Below, piece after piece: positions 45,779-57,700 of a DNA stretch of 64,000 bases. Origin of the DNA: Ascidia mentula (lineage: Eukaryota > Chordata > Ascidiacea > Phlebobranchia > Ascidiidae); the NCBI GenBank assembly GCA_947561715.1, contig OX387203.1:18414001-18478000 (forward strand). The letters are read 5' to 3'. Numbering within the stretch: position 1 is the stretch's first letter; each line of letters starts with the position of its first letter. The notes below the pieces were generated by a model. The model was not told the DNA's origin. It did no database searches and saw only the letters and a program-made list of their open reading frames with translations. A program made the position numbers and the translations under genes.

Positions 45779-48700
45779 TTACAGATCAGTTTCTGCTTCA
45801 ACCACATGTAAGTTTTGTCGGTTAACAACCACAACCACATTTTCCTGTTGCTCTTCCTGTGGTTGACGTCTGAAAACGGCACGTAGGCCATCCCGGACTC
45901 TATCATAAAGCAGTTTCGGTGCGTTGGAGTAGATGAGGGGATTTAAAGAGCTGTTGATGGGGAGTAGGATGATTGCTGACACAGCGTACATCACTGGAGG
46001 CATAGGGACTCCACCGAAGTTTACAAATGCCATGATTGAAATTGGAATCCAGCAGAAAAAATCGGTTATTATCAGTCGGAGGATTTTCTTTTGCATTTCT
46101 GCCGAAACAAACAGCATTAATGGAATAATATGTTTGCAAATACAAATGCGGTTACCTTTGTTTTGTCTTGTCGCCCTACCATCTCTTGGTCTCTCGTTCA
46201 CTTGCCTGGCACTGGCAGTTGTTTTCTTGTATATCCAAAAGTATGTAATTGCCACAAACAAGAAAGCCAGAAAGTTTAGAGTAATGATGGCGATTGAATA
46301 TCCCCATGCCTTGTCGATGGTCTTTACATACAGTTTGCTGATGCAAACGCTGCTGCTGCTGTAATACCTACACATAGATAATTTTGAGGCGATAAAATTG
46401 ACGATTTTGCGAGTATAAAAACGAACCCCAAATATCCAGAAACAGCAAATAGCTCAGTGTAATTGTAATCCTCAAGAATATCCATAAAATCCATCCAGGA
46501 ATTAGCATCATTTACTCGCATGAGGGCAGTATTGAGTACTTGGGAATCGTTGCTTGTGAAGTTGTGTTGGAAAGTTACAAATAGATCCATGAAGTTATTC
46601 ATGCCTGTATACGCAGCGCTAGTGTCATTCGAAACTGGTTTCACCACCAACATCTACGACAAAATCTTACTAGAGATGTCGACTGCAACATTGTCAAAAA
46701 ACGGATTCTCATTCATCCAAGCTTTGGTTTCGAACAAATGTTGAAGTTGAGTTGTGAGTGGAATAAAAGCAATTGTAAACGAGATTGCCCAGGAGAGGAT
46801 AATGGAAAGGATGGCAGTTTTCAATTCCGGTTTCAAGGATGCATCGAGTGGCTGAAACAAAAGTGAACATTGACGTGTTTTCATTGAAAGCAATAAGTTT
46901 GCAAGCTCGGCGTTCGTTTCAAATCGAGGGATGGGGAACATAGTTGTCAGTTCGAATCCCATCGGAGTGGAAATTGCTCCTTCTTTCTCTGCTCTGTAGT
47001 TCCCAAATTGGGCAAAACTGCGTCATTTTACCAATATTCGTTTTAGTTTCGTTTCTCATGTCAGGCTCAGATTCTAGCGATATCTGTGAGTGTGAAAATA
47101 AATAGGTTTCTGGAGATAAAAGATTTCCAGAGAGAAAGTTGTCGTAAAATTTTGGAAAGGGTCGTCTCCGGTTCAACGAAGTTGGAAATAGCTGACTTAA
47201 CCAAATACAATTGTTTCACTTACGTTTTTCACAGCATACAGTCGGAATATGGTCAACAGAACCATTGTAAACACCGATGTTTCGCTTGAAAGCAAAACCA
47301 ATACCCCCATTGTGGTGCAACTTCCGCTTGATCTCCATATAAGGTCATTGGCACAATAATTTCCGGAGTATCTGACACCAGCGGCGCCCAGCATGATCAG
47401 ATAAACTCCCATGAGTAGATCGGAAACGGATAGATTCAAAACAAGCAGATGGTTTGTGCGAAATGCAGCAGATTGTGATTCTGTCGTCGCCAACGTTTTA
47501 CCTTCCATCACCATGACAACCTTAAAACAAATTAAAGGAATGTAACACGTGTTCTTATTGTGCAACCAAGACTAAACAAACTTTGTTTATTTTACCAAAT
47601 TTCCGGCAATGGCGAGCATCCCCATTATCCACACAATGGCTCGTAGAAATGGGTTTGCAATCAACTCGTATCGTGATGAAAATATGTTTTCGTCAATCAC
47701 TTTTGTATTTGTTGGACACTCGTCTGACCAATCAGAGCATTCGCCGACTCCGTTGAATTTCTATGTGGAGTAAATTAAAGAAAACTTTGTAGTTAAGTTG
47801 GTCATATTGGCGTCTGTAAACAGCACAATGCGAAATTATTGTTTTGTATGTAATTGGTGAACAACGGAACTACGGAAATTAGACAAAAAATGTGTACTGC
47901 AATATACATGTGTAGTTTTGTATACGTGGAAGGCGTGTGACGCGTAAATTGTCTAGAAAGGTGGCGAGAAAAATAAGAACTAATTGGTAGACTGACAGTT
48001 CTCATCTGGTGGCAAACGTTGAGGTGTGCTTGTGTGGTTAAGTCTAAAGAACATGATTTGTGCAGTGGGTCGCACTTTATTCTTTTGGTATTCGTCCTTT
48101 TTACATTAGGCGCTTCAAAAGTTTTATTCATATTGACGTCATTTTATTTAATTATGAAAGTATCCACCTCTGTAGTTCGGCTCCCAACTTTTGTTTTGAC
48201 GGTGAGCCGTCAGTGCAGGGTGAAATGAGCGTTTACCATAGTTGGGGTTGGAAAATTAAGCGCTAAAAAACGAAGAAAAGTTCTTTCTGAATCGGTCTTA
48301 AAACTTCCATACCCGCCCTCCCAATAACTTTAGTCCGAATTCGTGTTCGCTGAATTAATTTCGGTCACAATAGTAACATGCACGGAATCAAAACATCTTT
48401 GCTACCGGAAACAAAACTTTAAATATTGTTCACATGTGTTTACCTTCTCCTTCTTAACGAACAACGGATCTTTGTTTTCGCAATAAAACCTTCCGTCATC
48501 TGAGCAGTTTATTTCGTCACTTTGATCATCGCAGTTAATTGTGAGGTCACAAACATCCGATTCGTTGACAGAAATCTGTCACAAGAATCTGTAGAATTCT
48601 TAAACCGTCTTTGTGGTTAACTGATTCTATAAAGGGTATTATGACAAAAAATTTGTGGTTTTGTTGACAAGAAATAACTTTACTTTGGCTCCATTTAACG

Positions 48701-51700
48701 CTGGACAGTAGAATCTTCCTTCCTTTGCGCACAATTCTTCTGGATATTCGTCACTTTCATCCTTGCAATCGATGAAACCGTCGCATACTTTGGAGATAGG
48801 AATATAGAGAAGTCCGTCTTTTGTGTCGCAGTATTTCCGATGTTTGCAAAGTTGAGGATCTTCATCGTGGTCGAAGTTTCGATATGTGTCATAATTGAGG
48901 ATCCCATCACCACAATCCTGCTTCCCATCGCACAGTTGTTTGTTGTCGAACCTCACCCAATTCCACCCATCCTATGTAAAACACATCACGTGGTTTCTGG
49001 TATGTTTTTTAGCGAACAACTTGTTGCTGATGATGGAAGGAATATTTTGGGTATTATTTTGAACGAAAGGCTTGTCAGGATTTCGTGGCAGTTCAATGAG
49101 GTTTTATCATTAGTAAGTTTTGAAACAAAATTCTGTGTCACAAATCTGTGAATCCGGTGGCGACAATTCAGCAGTGACCTTAAACTTTTTGCTTGTGTGG
49201 CGTAAAAGACACATCACACACAGCACTAATTCTTGTCTTTATGCTTTTTTTGTTCATCTGCGTTGTTTATTTAAATCACTGTTCATTACATATATGCTCA
49301 CATCACATCGCACTTTTGTTTATGTTTCCATCTTTTCTCACACTTTATTTTTACACTTTATTCGTTTTTCTATGTTTGCCACGTGATCCCGTAACGCCAC
49401 ATTGATTTCATGAAAAACCGTTGATTGGTTAATTTACCGGTGCGAGGAGGTGCTTTGGGTACGATCGAGTTAGTTTCGAGATGGGTGTCGTGCTGTACTG
49501 AGAGTGAGAGTGGAAAAACGAAAGAGTATCAATGGCATTGGTTTTTACTGAGTATATGCACGTTTTACCGTCGTTTTAGCCTGTTCATTAAAGAGAAGCC
49601 TATTTAGCGAACCAGCGTGAGAGACTTTAGCTTCTGTGGTGAACCGTTACTGCAGGGTCCGGGCCGAGGTAGGAAAAAGATCCGTGACACTTGCAAACTC
49701 AAATTGTCAGGTAACAGTGCCCATATGGGACACCTGGAAACGTCCAACAAAACACTAATAGCAACAAACGTCATGATAGCAAACTTGTTCGGGATTTTTA
49801 TAACTGGGAATGTGATCACTCTGCGATTGTCATGCATTACAAGATGTTTTTTTCTCAAAAGTTTTGTGATAGTTTTTACATCAACCAGGTAAAAAACAAG
49901 GAAAATAGCAAAATAAGCTTGACGAACAAATGCAATTTGTGACAAAAGCGAGAATTAATTTTAAACGTGTGAAATGTGACGACGAAATTGACTTTTCACG
50001 CGACTCCTCTTTCAAACTCTCGCCGTGGTCGCAGTACTTAAAGTACCCACATAAGGCTGCCTCTTATTTTTGTGGCAATTGTTAAACATGTAGGTATCAC
50101 AAATCAGTACTACATGTCGTATTGGGTGGTTTAGTGCAACACAATTACCACATAAATTCCACGCATGTCAACGTTGCACAGGAAATGTCTGGGAAAGCAC
50201 GAGTTCCAACTGTTACACATGTAGGTATCACAAATCAGTACTAAAGAAACCAAACCATTGAGGTAACAAATATTCATTACGTTCGACTGCGTAAACACTA
50301 AAAATTAAGTTATGTATTCTCACTTACCATACAATACCACTTCTCCTGTATGTAGTAGGTTGTTGTTGTTGAGCAGTCGTTCTTCACTTCCTCATCAACA
50401 CTGAAAATATTTGACTGTTTCGTGTTTATTTTATAATCAAAAATTCAAATTGAGTGCAGATGATATTTACTTGCGACCTCTGTAGTAATTAAAAAAACGT
50501 CTTTAAAACCCATACATGGGAATACAGCTCAGAACTCACCCAAAAATACGAAAGGAAGTTTAACCCCAAAATACCTGCCACACTCCACTGAAGCAAAAAT
50601 GCCTCTCACTGGATTTGTAACAACATCTTGTGATAACATCAATAGTGTGTCAAGAAATATAAACAATAACAAAGAATCGCTTTATCCTAATTGGTTTTAA
50701 AACACGGCAGCTGAAGAACACAAAGATATTGAAACCACTTTAACCCAACAAATAAAACTGGCAACTTTGTACAAAGCAAATTTCCCATGCTTGGTTGCCC
50801 ATTATTGAAACACTGTTACGTCACAAAGGTTGATGGTTTGTAGTGCCTAGATATGCGATGACTTGCATTCAAAGTCTTTTTCGACTGCAATACTTTGTAA
50901 TTAAGGCCCAAAACATCTTTATGATGTCACAACAGTAAAGGCCCGTTTACACTACAGACGATTCCGTGTTTGTTTTATTGTGCGCGCGTGCTGAGTTGTG
51001 CTGGGATGGGATGTGCCGGTCTGTGCTAGGATGTGCTCGCTTTTGCTCGACGAGCATAAATTCGGGCACAGTTGGGCACATTTCAGCGCACATTGATGCG
51101 AAAGTGCAGCGCGACTGCCTAAAAATGTAGGACGTATATTATTTTGGTTTGTGGTTGTATGTAACACAAGTACATGCCTTAAGTATGTAACACAGTACAT
51201 GCCTTAAGTATGTAACACAGTACATGTCTTTTCTTGAAGAATATGTACAGCCAATAGCAACAACCTCAATTTTTACCTATAATAACGCTGGCGGGGCCTA
51301 GAAATGCAAGGCAAGACTCCTTAAAAATTATCAACGTAACTTGTCACTTGCATTTGTCGGTTTCGTGTTCGATTATTTCAGTAGTGTAAACACCGTGTTA
51401 GCCAGAATGTGCTGTGCCGTTCCAAACTGTGTTCGTGTGTAAACGGGCCTTTAAGGAATGTGTATTTTTCCTGCAGCGGCGAAAAACATCATTAACACCT
51501 GCATTAGTTTATGAGTCGTGCCAATGAAAACAAGTCATGTAGTATTTACAGACACTTAACACATCTTACACTTTTGCAAGTCATAGATTTCTGGTTACGC
51601 AATGGATGTCAGTGGTTTCAATCCAAAGAATAAACTAATGCTTTATCACTTACTAATGAAATTTGCCACAATCTTTGGTTTTCCCACTTTGACAAAAACA

Positions 51701-54700
51701 TTCATCACTTTTATCTGGACAGTCGGTGACGTCATCACACACATTTGACCTTGAGATAATCATTGGGTCATTTGTACATTGAAAACATGAACGATGATTA
51801 AATGTCTGAGAACTTCGAATGTCTCTGCAAATGAAGTCCATTACTTTGAATAAGAACTCATGATGTTTTTAGTGAAACATTTTTTCTTTACAATAAACTG
51901 CGTTTGACACGAGGTTATTTATATGTAACATTACAAGTCCATTCTGTCTTATCTTAACCGGAAGATACTTTCAACCAACCACAACGTTTCATCAGTACCT
52001 GGCATCTCCATTCTCCGAGGCGTAACACAAATCAGATTTATCATCACAATCGGCAATGCCGTCCCATAGAAACATCTGCGGAAGATTGCAATTCCTGCCA
52101 TTCCGAACACATTTGAATCCATGTCCATTATTCCAGTGTTGGAAAGCTGGACAGTCATTGCAAGGATCGCCATCACAAACAGTCGAACGTTTCCAACAAG
52201 CTGAATTCGGACACTGGAAGTGGGAGGGGCAGAGGTACTCACATGGGGAATTCCCTAAACAATGAGCGAGCTTGTCGCACATTTCATTTTTTGGGTTACA
52301 GGAAATGTTGGTTTGATCCAATGTGTTGTAACAGACTCCATCATTGTCGAAACAATTGCAACGTGGTTTTGAACTAAATAAAATTGATAGTTTATTTGCA
52401 TCAACGAAATAAAGGTCTTTTCAAACCTACCCGAAATACACTTCCTTGTTCTTAATGCATTGCTCATGGAATTTTCCATTACAACCGCATTCATCACTCA
52501 TATCAGGGCAATCTATGACGTCATCACAAACTCTTGACCTTGAGATGATCATTGAGTCATTTTTACATTGGAAACACAATCCTTCTTTCATGGACGATGT
52601 ATTACGAATGTCTCTGCAATAACAAATTTGTTTACAGAAGCAATATTTTACCACAAGCAAGCAGTTATCGCCGCTCTTTTTAACATCTATAGCCATAAAA
52701 CCACTAAGCTCATTTCACAAAAACTATATTCATGTTTGCAAATGTTTCAGTTTTTTCGTTTTCACTGCAATAGGAAGAGTGACGCCGAATAATGGTAAGA
52801 TAAGGAGCACAGAGGTAGAGGTTAGTCTGGAGCAGTGCTGGCAAGTACGCATATGCAAAACACAATCAAAAACAAAATACCTGACATCTCCATTCTCCGA
52901 GGTGTAACACAAATCAGATTTATCATCACAATCGGCAATGCCGTCCCATAGAAACATCTGCGGAAGATTGCAATTCCTGCCATTCCGAACACATTTGAAT
53001 CCATGTCCATTATTCCAGTGTTGGAAAGCTGGGCAGTCATTGCAAGGATCGGCATCACAAACAGTCGAACGGGACTGGAAGTGGGTGGGGCAGAAGTCAC
53101 ACAGCTTTTTTCCAACACATTGGATGATTCCTTTGCAAAACTCCTCCACTCTTAGGGCGCATACTTTGTTGAAACCGTTGTCGTCAAACTTGTTGTCGCA
53201 ACTGTAACAAAGTAATGTATTAGGTCATATAACAATAGTTTCGGGAGATTTGCGTTTGTAAATGTTGAAACATGAAGAGTCGTCATGACTTTTATCCGGT
53301 AAATGTTAAGTGTGGTTTGAAATAAACTAGATTAATGCCAACTAGTCATGCACGATTGCGCATGCAAATGTGTGAATAACAATACACAATCTACGACTTC
53401 ACAATAATTTCGCGTAACATCTGTTGAAAAAAACTAATAGAAAGCAAATTGGAGACAATGTCATAAATTCTGTGAGCTGTAAACAGTTGACCTCTGTTTT
53501 GTACTATAAGGTCTCATCAGTGCAGCTTGGTGCGACTGTTGTAGACGATCATGCCGACCATCGGGCAGGCAAATACTTCTACATTGTGGTGACTATACAG
53601 CCACCGTCAACCGTTGGGCACCAAATTAGGTGCATCCATGCGGAGAAAACAAGGTGGAAGAAAACAATTGCAATCAGGTAATTATTCTTGTCTAGAACTC
53701 TGCCAAGCAATAGCAAATTTATCAAGTCTCTCTCGAAGTTGTGAAGATTTTTATTTTACGTGTAACTTTTCCGATTTCTCGTTTAATCTGTTCTGATAGA
53801 CTTACTAAAGCCACTCTGTCCAAAGCCAGTACAGCCCTTGTCTGTGCTGCTGTTGTTTTGAGAGGAGAGTTGAGATGCCAGTGGCCAGCCCGTGCGCTAT
53901 TTGAGTCGTACAAGAAACTACGTAATCAACTACATTGAGGCAGTTTTCCAGCTTAGTGTTTCGGCCGGTGGTGTGAAAGAGGTTGATTATCCGTTTGCAA
54001 CAGACGGCAACCTTGACGTTGAAGCTTGCTTTAACCCTGAGCTATAAAAACGAACTTTTTAAATTCATGAAAGTATCTCCGATGACCACAATGTGTACGG
54101 TGGCAAGAGATTGGTGATAATGCAAGCATCAGTACTCGCCCCAAACTCTATTCCCGAGCTCTTGCTAGTTGGAAAAAAACAATACAGTTGAGGTGTTGCA
54201 AGAAGGGAAACGACAGACGCCCGACTCGTATCCCATCCTGGGTTCAAATCCCGGGGAGATACCGCCACAATTCCAGTGGTTCCTACTGAAGCATCCACGC
54301 AACCAGTTGCCACATCCACCCCAAAGTCAACCATGCGGGACGACGGCATTATAGAAATGCGGTCCCACAAACGGAAGAAAACATCGTACTGCCGCACTAC
54401 ATACGTAACATCAGGCAAGTGTTACGGAATTATTTCGGCAGCTTTGCAATTAAGCGGTTAGATGTTTTTGGGTGGCGATGTTATCCCCCAATTAACCCTT
54501 CTACCTAATTTGGTACTTTGCACAAAACTGCCTCCCTAATTCTGATACTGTCCAGAACCCTGCAATAACGGCTCACCACGAAGCCAAAGTAACCCAGGCT
54601 GATTTAACTTATTGGACGTCGTGTTCAACTATAAAACGAATAAAAACAGTACAAATGACACTGGCCAAGATCACAATTATCCACAACACCGTAACAGAGG

Positions 54701-57700
54701 TGCTCACTACACGACGCCCAGAAGGAGACTCCTTAGGTTTAGGGAAATCCTTCGCTACAACACAATCACCAACCAATCAGGATGCGCCTTCTCGACACGC
54801 GGCACATCCGGGGCACACAAAAACAAACGGATCGTAAAATAATAGGAAGAAGAGGGGAGACGGAGGTAACAAAATAGTGTGGTGAAAATAGGTGAAATGC
54901 GAGACTTAAAGCAATATACGTGCGTAAAACAATATAATAAATAAGGTGGTAACAACGAAAGAAAACAGTGAAATTACAAGGTGCCAGCAAGAAAGGGGAA
55001 AACAATGAAATACATACAATACTTAACAAAAGTGAAAGGTGACGTGAAGGAAATAAAATTCGTTACACTCCCCCCAACCCAAGAATTGTCCTACTCCTGT
55101 TGGACATTGGTCTACACGTGTGTCTCCGACGAGAATCGAACTGGCCGGCGTCGGGTCCGTGTAGACCTTCTGCATCCGCCCGAATTATCCGGTGAATTCG
55201 ATACCTCTCCATTGTCCACTCTCCATTGGTTGTATGTGGCCTAAATACATACACCAACGTAGGTTGTTGATCTTCGGCCTGCGGAGGTTCTGCCGTTTGC
55301 TCAGCGGGCATTGGGAATGTATCTGTGGTCGGTTTCAGCCGATTGAAATGGACAGTCTGTTGTTTACCAGTCCCATCTTCAATGACATAGTTCACAGGCC
55401 CGCGTACTTCGACCACTCGGTACGGACCTTTGTAGGGATACTGCAATTTCTTGCACCGACCTACGGGAATGACCGGGTTCGTTAACAGCACATAGTCTCC
55501 CATCGAGTATGGCTTTTCCCGTTGTCGCAAGTTGTAGCGGTCTTCCATACGCTTGCGCTGTGTCATAAGACTTCCCCTGACAATTTCTTCGGCCAGCTCT
55601 AGGCCGTCGCGTAACTGGTCGATCTCCACTCCGTAACATCGTCTTGAATCTTCTCGGAGGGATCCCAATAAATCTGCCGGAAGGCGCAACGGTCGGCCGG
55701 TCAAAAGGGTGTGCGGAGCTTCCCCTGTTGCTTCATGGGCGCTTGCGTTGTAAGCTGCGACTACTCCTGGCAACGCCTCTTCCCATCGTCGTTCGTCTTT
55801 AGCAGCTAGCTCTGGGTCGTTACTCTGCCGCTCTAGCAGCTCGTTCTGTTCATATCCGATGGTTGCTTTCAAGTCCACGGCGTTGACCTGTTCAATCCCT
55901 CGGCCTTCATCCGCTCTTTTGTATGGACATTCTGGATCATCCTCCAGGGAGTCGGATTTCTTCCGAACCAACACGATCGGACTGCTCCACGGCGATTTAG
56001 ACGGCCGAATCAGTCCTTGTTTGTCCATTTCTGCCAAAATCTCTTCCACTTTCGCCTTGTTGTGGTGGGGCATGCGGCGGGGTGTAGCGAGTTTTTGCAC
56101 CGACTTTGGCACCAAATATTCGGATGTATCTCGAGCTATACGTTTTTGGTCGAAGTGACATTTTGTCTCCGATGCGCGACGAATCGACCTGGAAAACGAA
56201 GGTGTACATGGTATGTTTTGACGTCTCGTGTCGACATCCCTTGTGTGTATATCCGTATGCGGGCAGTCGCGCCGCATATGGCCCAGTCCACCGCAACCAT
56301 AGCAAGTCCGTGCTCGCACGTTGTTGTACTGTGGTCGTTCGCGCTTTATGTCATCCACTTGAACTTGTAACGTCGCTAAGGCGTCCTCGAGTTGTGTGTT
56401 CTTTTCCTTGGAACGTTTCTCCATGTCTTCTAACTTTTTTAGTACTAATTCCATCTCTGATGCTCTTGTGTTCACTGCAGCGACTTGGACAAAGCTCGGT
56501 GTTTGTGTATTGACAACGACTTGAGCTGCGGCTCTGAATGATCGCTCATACTTGATGGTGATCGGGATAGTGTCCGCGAGGCGCCGGTCTTGCAAGCCTC
56601 GCAGTAAGGTAATGTACAGAACCTCATTTTTAAGGGCAGCTTCAGCGGAGTTGCTGTAGGCGCCATCGCCCAGTGCCTGTAGGGCGTAAACGAATTCACG
56701 TGCCGATTCGCCAGGTAATTGCACGCGCCTTATCAGCTCGGCGCGTTGACGCTCTGCGTGTTGACCAGTAGCCCTTTGGCGCAATGCGCGTTCTTTGAGG
56801 TCCTTGTAGGAAACCTCGAACAAGTTTGCGTCTTTTTCTTGTATTGTCCATTTCAAGTCGTTGTCAATGCTTGCCAGGAACAGGTGTCGTTTCATTTCTT
56901 CTGAGGCCTCGACGCTCGTACAATATGACTCAAATACATTAAAATACTGTCCTAGGTCAGCTCCCGGCCGTAAAGGCGGAGGTTGCATTAAAACATTAAA
57001 AGCCATTGTTAAGAAAAACCAACCTTTAAAATATCATAAAACCAAAATACACGTAGGGAGTCTTCCCAGTAAAACCAGCCGGGTGAGGTAACAGGGTCCT
57101 GGCGTGCTCGCCAAGTTGTTACGGAATTATTTCGGCAGCTTTGCAATTAAGCGGTTAGATGTTTTTGGGTGGCGATGTTATCCCCCAATTAACCCTTCTA
57201 CCTAATTTGGTACTTTGCACAAAACTGCCTTCCTAATTCTGATACTGTCCAGAACCCTGCAATAACGGCTCACCACGAAGCCAAAGTAACCCAGGCTGAT
57301 TTAACTTATTGGACGTCGTGTTCAACTATAAAACGAATAAAAACAGTACAAATGACACTGGCCAAGATCACAATTATCCACAACACCGTAACAGAGGTGC
57401 TCACTACACGACGCCCAGAAGGAGACTCCTTAGGTTTAGGGAAATCCTTCGCTACAACACAATCACCAACCAATCAGGATGCGCCTTCTCGACACGCGGC
57501 ACATCCGGGGCACACAAAAACAAACGGAGCGTAAAATAATAGGAAGAAGAGGGGAGACGGAGGTAACAAAATAGTGTGGTGAAAATAGGTGAAATGCGAG
57601 ACTTAAAGCAATATACGTGCGTAAAACAATATAATAAATAAGGTGGTAACAACGAAAGAAAACAGTGAAATTACAAGGTGCCAGCAAGAAAGGTGAAAAC

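Noticed and set aside
56017-56513. Plus-strand frames inside the LTR element
   Set aside because: They are antisense to the Gag and integrase-type frame and have no family features.
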